Positions 1 to 6,469 are shown, numbered from the stretch's first letter. The stretch is DNA of 6,654 nucleotides from Clostridiales bacterium (GCA_019421975.1 JAHZEE010000099.1:1-6654); one strand, 5' to 3'. A program made the numbers and translations. The notes: generated by a model from the letters alone, not told the origin.

Positions 1-381
1 CGTCTCAATGCCCATCTTGGCCATGGTGACGGAGATCAGGTTGAAGGTGCCGCCGTAGATGCTGGAGGAGGCCACAAGGTGGTCGCCGCAGGAGCAGATA
101 TTAAACAGTGCAAAAAAGTTGGCGGCCTGGCCGGAGGAGGTCAGCATGGCGGCGGTTCCGCCCTCCAGCGCTGCAATTTTAGCGGCCACATGGTCGTTGG
201 TCGGGTTCTGCAGGCGCGTATAGAAATACCCATTGGCCTCCAGATCAAAGAGCTTTCCCATATCCTCGCTGGTGGCGTATTTAAAGGTGGTGCTCTGGAT
301 AATCGGGATCTGCCGGGGCTCGCCGTTTCCGGGGGTATATCCGGCCTGAACGCATTTTGTCTCCTGGTGCAGATGTTTCAT
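1..381 (-). CDS. metY: O-acetylhomoserine sulfhydrylase (Cys/Met PLP enzyme), N-terminal part, runs off window
   Basis: The 127 visible N-terminal residues begin MKHLHQETKCVQAGYTPGNG and match the Cys/Met-metabolism PLP-dependent family, O-acetylhomoserine aminocarboxypropyltransferase branch. That enzyme makes homocysteine from O-acetylhomoserine and sulfide in the cytoplasm. Visible landmarks are the QSTTF stretch (29-33), YTRLQNPT (54-61, the Tyr and Arg that contact cofactor phosphate from the neighbouring subunit), the SSGQAA phosphate-binding turn (82-87) and the active-site Tyr in SSIYGG (106-111). The PLP lysine lies beyond the window edge. The ATG has a GAGG ribosome site 7 nt upstream. 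It starts 35 nt after the GerMN lipoprotein stop, too little room for an S-box or T-box leader, so it probably rides on the upstream transcript. A related gamma-lyase or cystathionine synthase is possible but fits the N-terminus less well. Confidence 0.9.
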   Translation of the reverse strand, partial: MKHLHQETKCVQAGYTPGNGEPRQIPIIQSTTFKYATSEDMGKLFDLEANGYFYTRLQNPTNDHVAAKIAALEGGTAAMLTSSGQAANFFALFNICSCGDHLVASSSIYGGTFNLISVTMAKMGIET

Positions 382-416
382 ATAAAAACCTCGCTTTTTT
401 AAAAGTTGGATTTGGT

Positions 417-1751
417 CTATTCAAAGGTCCAGTCCGGATTGGTGACGGCCGGGCTGTCAAGTGCGCAGAGCTTCAATAGATCCTCGCTTTCATTGACTGT
501 AATTTCAACGCCTCTTACCTCATCCAATGTGCACAATGTGGCAATGAGCGCGCGGACGCTGAGCAGCGTATCCGTGGCATCGCTGCCAAGCAGCATCCCC
601 TCAGACAGATCCAGCCGGCAGATGCCGCCGCCGTCAATATAGCAGGAATTGATGCTCGCCTGCTTGGGAATGGGGTTGCGGTAGTCCTCCGGCGGCACAT
701 AGCTGAGCAATGCCTGCAGCAGAGCCTCCACCTGGGTTTCGCCGGTCGCAGGCCGCACACGGACTGGAAAACCGGAAATATGTCCCTGATCGGGCGCGAT
801 CAAATAGATGGTGGCGTCGATTTCGCCCAGGGCCTCACGGACCGGGCCGATTATCCCTTCAAACGGCGAGAGTGGCGATGAGAGATCCGTCTGGCAGTAG
901 AGGCCGATTTTCTCTCCATCACAGAGAAAACGGACACTGTCGATCTCCGGAAGCTCACACAAGGAGTTTACAATGGAATACAGCAGCAGCCGCTCCTGCG
1001 CGGCAGTGTGCGGCCGCCCGGAGAGAAACGGCATGGTAAAGTCCACGGTACACACGCCGTTGTTGATCCAGAGCTTGCGCAGCGCAGTCCCCTGGGGCAT
1101 CACCGGATTCATCCCGACATTGGGCGGGCCGGCAATCAGCTGCTGAATGATCGCGTTGGCGGTCGTCTCAGGGCTGTCGGACATGATCCGGAAGGTGGAC
1201 GAGAGCAGGTACCGGTCCTCCGTGTCGGGAAAGTAGACCCGGACGCCGATCTGCTGAGACTCGCTTTCAATATCAGACAGCACAAAGCTGTCGCTGTCAA
1301 ATGCACGGCTGTCCACATTGGCCAGCGCGCCGCCGTCATTTCGCACCGTAACGGTCTGAATCCCGTCCAGCTGCAGGAGCGTCTTCACCAGGCACGCCTG
1401 TGCGATGGTCCGGTCAATTCCGTCCATTGTGCGGTACGAGCCGCCCAGTACGATGGTGAGCGCCCCGTCCTGGTTTGTGCATGAGACGACGGTGGTGTCC
1501 TTGGGAAAGGGAGAAAGCAGCGTGTCGCTTTTGGGGCCGGCAAGATACTGCTCCACCAAATCCGTGACGGAGGACTGCTGGGAGAGAGGGATCTGGCGCA
1601 CCTCGGATTGGATCACACTGGACGAGATATTGTTTGCCGACGCCACAGACTGATAGTAGAAATGATAGCTCTGCGCACTGTCACTGCCCCAAAAAGAGCA
1701 GCCGGACAGCAGCACGGCGCACAGAAGCGTCAGAGCGACAAATCGTCTCAT
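417..1751 (-). CDS. GerMN-domain lipoprotein with three tandem GerMN-like modules
   Basis: A 444-residue secreted lipoprotein. A short signal peptide ends in the lipobox LLSGC, with Cys18 as the predicted lipidated residue, so it should sit on the outer face of the membrane. I read three repeats of the GerMN pattern (AL/II-x-LLxGP, strand with NDG/NNG, helix, then L-x-x-I/V-x-x-V). They lie at about residues 28-138, 168-285 and 312-425; the middle one is the most canonical (QQLIAGPP, NNGVCTVDF). GerMN domains are known from sporulation protein GerM, which has two copies and acts with SpoIIQ, and from LpqB of Actinobacteria, which partners the MtrB kinase. The start ATG overlaps the kinase stop as ATGA and is preceded by GGAGGAGG at 7 nt. 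This favours co-translation and a role as accessory to the kinase. No beta-propeller follows, unlike LpqB. GerM-like sporulation function is the main alternative. Confidence 0.85.
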   Translation of the reverse strand: MRRFVALTLLCAVLLSGCSFWGSDSAQSYHFYYQSVASANNISSSVIQSEVRQIPLSQQSSVTDLVEQYLAGPKSDTLLSPFPKDTTVVSCTNQDGALTIVLGGSYRTMDGIDRTIAQACLVKTLLQLDGIQTVTVRNDGGALANVDSRAFDSDSFVLSDIESESQQIGVRVYFPDTEDRYLLSSTFRIMSDSPETTANAIIQQLIAGPPNVGMNPVMPQGTALRKLWINNGVCTVDFTMPFLSGRPHTAAQERLLLYSIVNSLCELPEIDSVRFLCDGEKIGLYCQTDLSSPLSPFEGIIGPVREALGEIDATIYLIAPDQGHISGFPVRVRPATGETQVEALLQALLSYVPPEDYRNPIPKQASINSCYIDGGGICRLDLSEGMLLGSDATDTLLSVRALIATLCTLDEVRGVEITVNESEDLLKLCALDSPAVTNPDWTFE

Positions 1752-3148
1752 ACCGGGACCTCCTCCGGGGCCGGAAACACGATGGTAAAGGTGGTTCCGC
1801 TCCCAAATTCCGACTGTACGGTGATGCTTCCCTGGTGGCGGCGCACCAGCTCCCGCACAATGGACAGCCCCAGGCCGGCGCCGCCCGCCTCGCGGGAGCG
1901 CGCCTTGTCCACCCGGTAAAACCGGTCAAAGATGTGCGGCAGCTCCTCTGGCGGAATGCCCACGCCGGTGTCCTGGATGCGGATGATCACATCCTTTTCA
2001 TTTTGATCCAGAAAGACCGTGACCGTCCCGCCGTCGCGGTTGTATTTGATTCCGTTCTCCACCAGGTTGAAGAGGATCTGGTAGAGATCATCCTCTAAAG
2101 ACAGCAGCGTGCAGTCCGGATTGGTGTGCATTTGAAGCTGGATCCTGCGGGCATTTGCCAGCGGCCGGAGCATCCGAAGCACCTTTTCAACAATCAAAGA
2201 GGGCTGGCATAGCTCCCGCTCCACCCCCTGGGCATTGTCGACCCGGGAGAGGGTGAGCAGCTTTGCCGAGACCCGTGTGAGCCGGTCGGCCTCATTTCCG
2301 ATGTCCTCGACAAACTCCAGCATGGTCTGCTGATCCATCTGATTTTGTAAAATGGAGTCTGTGAGCAGCCGGATGGAGGCCAGCGGGGTTTTGAGCTCAT
2401 GGGAGGCGTCCGACACAAATTGCCGCTGCTCCTGCTCCTTGGTCTCGAGCCGGTCTGTCAGCTTGTTGAATTCGGCGGCGAGCAGCCCCAGCTCGTCGTT
2501 TCCGCGGATATCGAGCTTTTGCTCATAGTTTCCGCTCCGAAGCGCCTTGAGAGAGATCATGATTTTCCGCATTCTGGAGGAGAACAGCCAGGACAAAATG
2601 ATGGAGAGCACCACCACGGAGACGGCAAGGCCCAGGGAGAGCGTCGTCATATTGCTGCGCAGGGAGTGGACAATGCCGGCCTGCCCGGAGTCGTACTCCA
2701 TCAGATAGGCCGCGCCGATCAGGGAATCCTGGTAGAGAATCGGCATGGCCGCCCGGCTCTCAAAGGCGCCGTCGGTGTAGGTGCAGTAAAAGACATCGTT
2801 TCCCTCCAGCGCCTGGACAATTTCCGGAAACAGGGCGTACTCTCCCTCGATGTTCTGAAACATAGAGGAGTCATAGAGCACCATACCGCTGCCGTCTGTC
2901 ACAACGGTCCTGGTGGTATCGAGGTCCTCCAGAAGCCCCATCACCTGGCTCACGCCCGGCGTTGTCAGAGAATCCATACCGGAAAAGGACGCCGCAATCA
3001 TCACAGCCTTGCTCTTGAGCGAGGACTCCTTGGACTGAAACACCAGCCGGTTTGCGGCGTTGTCTGAATACAGATTCAGAATAAACAGCATGAGAAGAAT
3101 CACAACGACATAGAGCGTGGAGTATCTGGCCTGCACGCTCCTGAACAA
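1748..3148 (-). CDS. Membrane sensor histidine kinase (HisKA type), partner of the adjacent OmpR-family regulator
   Basis: A 466-residue class I histidine kinase. Order: TM1 about 12-27, extracytoplasmic sensor about 28-165, TM2 about 168-190, HAMP about 191-242, HisKA with SHELKTPL (phospho-acceptor His250), then the HATPase domain. The ATP-binding domain shows the N box NLVENGIKYN (361-370), G1 DTGVGIP (393-399), F box FDRFYRVDKARSR (407-419) and G2 GGAGLGLSI (422-430), so it looks catalytically complete. The sensor region carries a VVTDGSGMVLYDS segment (82-94) followed by a strand-rich stretch, which resembles a PAS/Cache-like fold as in PhoR/WalK kinases; ligand unknown. The start is TTG, the first start codon after an in-frame TGA, and no good Shine-Dalgarno precedes it. 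The exact start is therefore less sure, but a later one (for example TTG at codon 12) would cut into TM1. The stop overlaps the next gene by 4 nt. Confidence 0.95.
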   Translation of the reverse strand: MFRSVQARYSTLYVVVILLMLFILNLYSDNAANRLVFQSKESSLKSKAVMIAASFSGMDSLTTPGVSQVMGLLEDLDTTRTVVTDGSGMVLYDSSMFQNIEGEYALFPEIVQALEGNDVFYCTYTDGAFESRAAMPILYQDSLIGAAYLMEYDSGQAGIVHSLRSNMTTLSLGLAVSVVVLSIILSWLFSSRMRKIMISLKALRSGNYEQKLDIRGNDELGLLAAEFNKLTDRLETKEQEQRQFVSDASHELKTPLASIRLLTDSILQNQMDQQTMLEFVEDIGNEADRLTRVSAKLLTLSRVDNAQGVERELCQPSLIVEKVLRMLRPLANARRIQLQMHTNPDCTLLSLEDDLYQILFNLVENGIKYNRDGGTVTVFLDQNEKDVIIRIQDTGVGIPPEELPHIFDRFYRVDKARSREAGGAGLGLSIVRELVRRHQGSITVQSEFGSGTTFTIVFPAPEEVPV

Positions 3149-3164
3149 TTGATGCTGTCTGTTC

Positions 3165-3845
3165 TCACGCCTTAAAATAGTAGCCCACTCCCCACTTGGT
3201 CATAATGTGTTCCGGCGACGCCGGATTGGTCTCCAGCTTTTCGCGCAGTCTGCGGATATGCACATCGACCGTGCGGATATCACTCTGGAAGTCGTATCCC
3301 CAGACCGTGTTCAAAAGGGCCTCGCGGCTGTAGACGCGGCCCGGATTCTGCATCAGAAGCTCGATGAGATCGAACTCCTTGGCCGTCAGATCCACGGACT
3401 GACCGGCCTTCCAGGCGCTGCGCTGGGCGGCGTCGACTGAAATATCGCCGTGGGAAATCAAGGTGGAGGAGTGCTCCTTGGAGGAGGCGGCCGTGCGGCG
3501 CAGCAGCGCGCGGATGCGCGCCTTCAGCTCCAGGATGTTGAACGGCTTTGTGATGTAGTCATCTGCGCCGTAGTCAAAGCCCATCAGTTTGTCCATATCA
3601 TCCGCCTTGGCCGTGAGCATGATGATGGGAACATCGGAAAATCCGCGGATGGTGCGGCAGGCCTCCAGCCCGTCCATCTGCGGCATCATCAGGTCCAAAA
3701 TGATCAGGTCAATCTCATTTTGCCTGGCAATTTCCACCGCGTCCTTTCCGTTGCTGCCCGTCAGGACCTCATAGCCGTCGTTCTCCAGATTAAACCGGAT
3801 GCCCTTTACAATAATCGCCTCGTCGTCTACAACTAAGATTCTCAT
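3165..3845 (-). CDS. OmpR/PhoB-family response regulator (winged helix)
   Basis: A full-length 226-residue DNA-binding response regulator. The receiver domain (about 1-118) has the acidic pair Asp7-Asp8, phospho-acceptor Asp51 in ILDLMMP, Thr78 in MLTAK and Lys100 in TKPF. The C-terminal winged-helix domain (about 128-225) has LTAKEFDLIELL, YSREALLNTVWGYDF, the recognition-helix region RTVDVHIRRLREKLE and the terminal WGVGYYF hairpin. These are the WalR/PhoP/MtrA-type signatures. It should be phosphorylated by the kinase 16 nt downstream and bind tandem direct repeats in promoters. The start ATG follows TAAGGAGG, whose TAA is the stop codon of the upstream comEA-like gene, so the two are tightly coupled. 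Family membership is certain. Which named regulator it corresponds to cannot be settled from sequence alone; WalR and MtrA orthology are both open. Confidence 0.97.
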   Translation of the reverse strand: MRILVVDDEAIIVKGIRFNLENDGYEVLTGSNGKDAVEIARQNEIDLIILDLMMPQMDGLEACRTIRGFSDVPIIMLTAKADDMDKLMGFDYGADDYITKPFNILELKARIRALLRRTAASSKEHSSTLISHGDISVDAAQRSAWKAGQSVDLTAKEFDLIELLMQNPGRVYSREALLNTVWGYDFQSDIRTVDVHIRRLREKLETNPASPEHIMTKWGVGYYFKA

Positions 3846-3854
3846 GGTGCCTCC

Positions 3855-4262
3855 TTATTCCACTGTGATATAATCTTCCAGCGCCTCAAATCGCTTCTCT
3901 CCGATTCCGCTCACATTGGTGATTTCGTCGATGATCTGAAACGGCCCATTCTGTGTGCGGTAATCAATGATTCTGCCTGCAAGCGTCTCGCCAATGCCGG
4001 GAAGGTTCATGAGCTCTTCCGCCGATGCGGTGTTGAGGTTGATTTTCCCGTCGGCGCCGGGCGCCGGATCGGGCGTTTCTGGCGCGGCAGGCTCCATCTG
4101 CGCGTCCTCCCCATCCGACATCTGGACTGCCGAGACCGTGCCGGCCTGAATTTCGATGGAACCAGCTGCGTGGTTGCGGCCCAAAAAGTATCCGCCGAGA
4201 AATACAAGAAACAAAACGGTGGCAAATAAAACCCACCGCTCTGCCCGATTCAGCTTTTCCAT
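3855..4262 (-). CDS. comEA: ComEA-like membrane-anchored helix-hairpin-helix protein
   Basis: With the start chosen here it has 135 residues: a positively charged N-terminus, one TM helix (about 11-28, [18 protein letters not shown]), an acidic and proline-rich linker (about 45-72) and a C-terminal tandem helix-hairpin-helix domain (73-135). The HhH part reads [18 protein letters not shown], then a second hairpin VSGIGEKRF, as in ComEA, the DNA receptor that hands incoming DNA to the ComEC channel. The SLBB domain between TM and HhH in classical ComEA is missing; only a flexible linker is there. The ATG at 4262 is preferred over one 36 nt upstream because GGGAGG lies 8 nt before it, whereas the upstream ATG has no ribosome site. 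It heads the two-component operon and no comEC is visible, so a role outside DNA uptake remains possible. Confidence 0.85.
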   Translation of the reverse strand: MEKLNRAERWVLFATVLFLVFLGGYFLGRNHAAGSIEIQAGTVSAVQMSDGEDAQMEPAAPETPDPAPGADGKINLNTASAEELMNLPGIGETLAGRIIDYRTQNGPFQIIDEITNVSGIGEKRFEALEDYITVE

Positions 4263-4270
4263 TGGGACCG

Positions 4271-4276
4271 CCTCCC
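4271..4276 (-). promoter_or_regulatory. Ribosome binding site that fixes the comEA-like start
   Basis: Read on the minus strand, GGGAGG is followed by 8 nt and then ATG at 4262. The in-frame ATG at 4298 lies about 15 nt from the predicted transcription start and has only an A-rich stretch before it. This supports the shorter protein. Confidence 0.75.
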
Positions 4277-4281
4277 GCAAT

Positions 4282-4311
4282 TTGACATTGGAAATCATTT
4301 TTTGCTATAAT
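4282..4311 (+). promoter_or_regulatory. Sigma-A-type promoter for the carboxypeptidase-glycosylase operon
   Basis: A perfect -35 TTGACA (4282-4287) and perfect -10 TATAAT (4306-4311) are separated by 18 bp, and TG one base before the -10 makes it an extended -10. Transcription would begin near 4317-4320, giving a leader of about 60 nt before the ATG at 4379. The -35 box lies inside the comEA-like 5' leader on the opposite strand. Confidence 0.85.
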
Positions 4312-4327
4312 ACAGAATCATTATACA
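4307..4327. repeat. Near-perfect octamer direct repeat over both -10 boxes
   Basis: On the plus strand ATAATACA (4307-4314) and ATTATACA (4320-4327) are separated by GAATC; on the minus strand this reads TGTATAAT, 5 bp, TGTATTAT. Seven of eight positions agree. The repeat overlaps the -10 elements of both divergent promoters. Part of the similarity follows from both boxes being TATAAT-like. The 13-bp period is longer than the 10-11 bp typical for OmpR-family operators. Confidence 0.4.
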
Positions 4328-4347
4328 TTATTTCGCAGGAATCGCAA
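4320..4347 (-). promoter_or_regulatory. Probable sigma-A promoter for the comEA-like / two-component operon
   Basis: On the minus strand a -35-like TTGCGA (4347-4342) and a perfect -10 TATAAT (4325-4320) are separated by 16 bp. The -35 matches four of six consensus positions. Transcription would start near 4313, leaving a leader of about 50 nt that contains the GGGAGG ribosome site. The promoter faces, and is interlocked with, the plus-strand promoter. Confidence 0.6.
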
Positions 4348-4378
4348 TGCTGTTTCTGCCCAGAATCTGGAGAGAAGT

Positions 4379-5746
4379 ATGAAAAAAATTAATAAATTAC
4401 CAAAAATTGGGGCACTCCTCCTCGCCAGCCTTCTGTCTCTGCAGCTGTTTGCAGGCGCCCAGACGGCGCAGACGCCGCCGCAGACAGACCCGGTGGAGCA
4501 GCGTGCGACTGAAAGCGTTGGAGACTATCAGGTCGATGCCAAGGCGGCCCTGCTCATAGAGCACAATACCGGTGAGATCCTGGTCTCACAGAATGCAGAG
4601 GAAAAAGCCTATCCGGCCAGCCTGACCAAGATCATGACCTGCCTGCTGACCATCGAAAACGGAAGCCTGGACGACACGGTGACCGTCTCCGAGACGGCGC
4701 TGGCGGATATGGACCCGGCGGGCAGCACCGCGGATCTGCAGCCCGGGGAGGAACTCTCGGTGGAGGATCTGCTGTACTGCATGATGCTCTCTTCGGCCAA
4801 TGAGGCCTGCAATGTGGCGGCGGAATATGTCTCCGGCTCCATTGAGGCCTTTGTGGAGCTGATGAACCAGCGCGCGGAGGAGCTGGGCTGTACGGGCACG
4901 CACTTTGCAAACCCCCACGGACTGCACGAGGAGGATCACTACACCACGGCGCTGGATTTGGCGCGCATCACGGAGGCGGCCCTGGAGAACAAGACCTTCT
5001 ACCAGATCTGTACCACCTCGGACTATGTGGTGCCTGCGACCAATCTCAGCGCTGAGCGGACCTTGCACACCACCAACTACCTGGTCTCCGATTCCATGAC
5101 CTCTGACTATTATTATGCCCGCGCGGCGGGCGTCAAGACAGGCTTTACCACACCGGCCGGCCGGTGCCTGATCACCACGGCCACGGACGGCAATCTGGAC
5201 CTGCTCAGCGTGGTGCTGGGCGCCGATACGGTGGTCAAGGAGTCGGGCGACCTGGTTTTAAAGAATTTTACGGAGACCAAGGCGCTGTGCGAATACGCCT
5301 TTGACACCTTTGACTATGCAAAGGTCCTGGACAAGCTCAATCCGGTCGCACAGACCACGGTTCTGGCTGCAAAGGTGGACACGGTCGTCCTGTCCCCCAC
5401 TGAGGATATCGTCCGGATTCTGCCGAAGGACTATGATGCAGCGCAGCTGACCACGACGGTAACGCTGGATCAGCCAAATGGCGTGGAGGCGCCGGTGGAG
5501 GCCGGGCAGGTGCTCGGTACGGTCACAGTCCGGTATCAGGGGCAGGAGCTGGGGACGGTTCCGATTGCCGCCATCAGCAGCGTGGAGCGGTCTGGCTTTC
5601 TCTACTACAAGCAGCTGATTTTTGACTTTCTGCAGACCCACTGGGTCCTTCTGATCCTGCTGGTGGTCGTGCTTCTGATGCTGTTTTTACTGCTCCGCTA
5701 CGCCATGGTAAACCGCGCCCGCCGGCGCAGAAGAAGGAGAAGATAA
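4379..5746 (+). CDS. D-alanyl-D-alanine carboxypeptidase (PBP5 / DacA-DacF family)
   Basis: A 455-residue low-molecular-weight penicillin-binding protein that removes the terminal D-Ala from peptidoglycan stem peptides outside the membrane. A signal peptide (about 1-27) precedes the S11 peptidase domain (about 48-300). All three active-site motifs are present: SLTK with nucleophile Ser81 and Lys84, SAN at 139-141 and KTG at 253-255. A PBP5 C-terminal beta domain (about 312-402) follows. A hydrophobic helix (about 421-440, [19 protein letters not shown]) then anchors the protein, with a cytoplasmic tail ending in eight consecutive arginines. The anchor is a true TM helix rather than the amphipathic helix of classical PBP5. 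The ATG has GGAG 6 nt upstream. It is the first gene of a two-gene plus-strand operon. The DacA/DacB/DacF subgroup cannot be assigned, so no symbol is given. Confidence 0.95.
   Translation: MKKINKLPKIGALLLASLLSLQLFAGAQTAQTPPQTDPVEQRATESVGDYQVDAKAALLIEHNTGEILVSQNAEEKAYPASLTKIMTCLLTIENGSLDDTVTVSETALADMDPAGSTADLQPGEELSVEDLLYCMMLSSANEACNVAAEYVSGSIEAFVELMNQRAEELGCTGTHFANPHGLHEEDHYTTALDLARITEAALENKTFYQICTTSDYVVPATNLSAERTLHTTNYLVSDSMTSDYYYARAAGVKTGFTTPAGRCLITTATDGNLDLLSVVLGADTVVKESGDLVLKNFTETKALCEYAFDTFDYAKVLDKLNPVAQTTVLAAKVDTVVLSPTEDIVRILPKDYDAAQLTTTVTLDQPNGVEAPVEAGQVLGTVTVRYQGQELGTVPIAAISSVERSGFLYYKQLIFDFLQTHWVLLILLVVVLLMLFLLLRYAMVNRARRRRRRRR
5734..5739 (+). promoter_or_regulatory. Ribosome binding site of the uracil-DNA glycosylase inside the poly-Arg codons
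   Basis: AAGGAG lies 8 nt before the ATG at 5748. It is made of the AGA and AGG arginine codons at the end of the carboxypeptidase gene. The preceding arginines of the same run use CGC and CGG. Confidence 0.85.
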
Positions 5747-5747
5747 C

Positions 5748-6314
5748 ATGGGAGACTGGGAGACACTGCAGGCACAGTGCGCATCCTGCCAGAAGTGCCA
5801 GCTGGGCCAGACCCGGACCAATTCGGTCTTTGGCGTCGGCCCGAAGGACGCGGAGGTGATGCTGATTGGAGAGGGACCCGGACAGCAGGAGGACCTGCAG
5901 GGAGAGCCGTTTGTCGGCCCGGCGGGAAAGCTGCTCGACGAGATGCTCTGCATCATCGATTTGGGGCGGCACAACTGTTACATCACCAACATTGTGAAAT
6001 GCCGGCCGCCCATGAACCGCGACCCGCAGGAGTCTGAGCAGGACGCATGCATCGGCTATCTGGAGCAGCAGATTGCGCTGCTCCGGCCGAAGATCATCGT
6101 CTGTCTGGGACGCATCTCCGCGATGCGCCTGATTCGGCCCAATTTCCGCATTACGCGGGAGCATGGACAGTGGACGGAAAAGGACGGGATACAGATGACG
6201 GCGATCTATCACCCCTCTGCCCTGCTCCGCACGCCGGAAAAGCGGCCGGAGACCTTTCGGGATCTGCTGCAGCTGAGAGAAAAGGTAAAGGCGTGCTGCA
6301 CACACACCTATTGA
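5748..6314 (+). CDS. udg: Family 4 uracil-DNA glycosylase (iron-sulfur)
   Basis: A 188-residue cytoplasmic base-excision repair enzyme that removes uracil from DNA. The family-4 motif A is GEGPGQQED (41-49), followed by [13 protein letters not shown], the [10 protein letters not shown] segment with Asn81, and motif B HPSALLR (155-161). Four cysteines fit the 4Fe-4S ligand pattern: Cys14 and Cys17 in CASCQKC, Cys85 in KCRPP and Cys101. Length is normal for the family, so the gene looks intact. The ATG follows the carboxypeptidase TAA by one nucleotide and uses a ribosome site inside that gene, so expression should be translationally coupled. Nothing in the enzyme suggests a wall-related function, so the pairing with a carboxypeptidase is probably organisational. 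Stop is TGA. Confidence 0.95.
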   Translation: MGDWETLQAQCASCQKCQLGQTRTNSVFGVGPKDAEVMLIGEGPGQQEDLQGEPFVGPAGKLLDEMLCIIDLGRHNCYITNIVKCRPPMNRDPQESEQDACIGYLEQQIALLRPKIIVCLGRISAMRLIRPNFRITREHGQWTEKDGIQMTAIYHPSALLRTPEKRPETFRDLLQLREKVKACCTHTY

Positions 6315-6348
6315 GACGACAGAGAAAGAGGGCCCCGCGGAAATCTCA

Positions 6349-6386
6349 GGCGGGCCATCTGACTGGCCGCCTCCAGGGAGGCTTTT
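6349..6386 (+). terminator. Possible weak intrinsic terminator after the glycosylase gene
   Basis: GCCTC (6369-6373) pairs with GAGGC (6378-6382) around a CAGG loop and is followed by TTTT. Just upstream, GGC-g-GGCCA (6349-6357) can pair with TGGCCGCC (6364-6371), with one bulged G. The two stems share bases 6369-6371. Stem and U tract are both short, so the call is tentative. The rest of 6315-6435 shows no gene. Confidence 0.35.
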
Positions 6387-6435
6387 CCTGTGAACTTTTG
6401 TAAACACTGTGTTTCGAGGACTTTTGCCGGCAGAG

Positions 6436-6469
6436 AAGCGGGGGCGCTCCGTGTGGAGCGCCCCCGCTT
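6436..6469. terminator. Perfect 15-bp GC-rich hairpin between convergent genes
   Basis: AAGCGGGGGCGCTCC (6436-6450) pairs perfectly with 6455-6469 around a GTGT loop. It lies 18 nt beyond the stop of the minus-strand SLH gene and about 120 nt beyond the plus-strand glycosylase stop. It probably terminates or 3'-protects one or both transcripts. Neither flank has a real U tract; the plus-strand side reads GTTGGTTATCC, so efficiency as an intrinsic terminator is uncertain. Confidence 0.6.

Noticed and set aside
395..431. Possible promoter for the metY-like gene (TTGAAT, 17 bp, TAAAAA on the minus strand)
   Set aside because: Both boxes match only four of six positions and the start would fall at the gene's own ribosome site, leaving no leader.
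2399..3067. 222-codon plus-strand open frame opposite the histidine kinase
   Set aside because: Antisense to the kinase, composition is Gly/His/Gln-rich and no family is recognisable.
4263..4298. N-terminal extension of the ComEA-like protein to an ATG at 4298
   Set aside because: No ribosome site precedes it and it lies about 15 nt from the predicted transcription start, while the internal ATG has GGGAGG at 8 nt.
4318..4378. Riboswitch or structured leader ahead of the carboxypeptidase
   Set aside because: The leader is only about 60 nt and I see no strong stem or known riboswitch core.
5574..6407. Long open frame (277 codons) on the minus strand across the carboxypeptidase end and the glycosylase gene
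   Set aside because: It is antisense to two well-supported genes, shows no recognisable domain and is the kind of frame GC-rich coding sequence leaves open.
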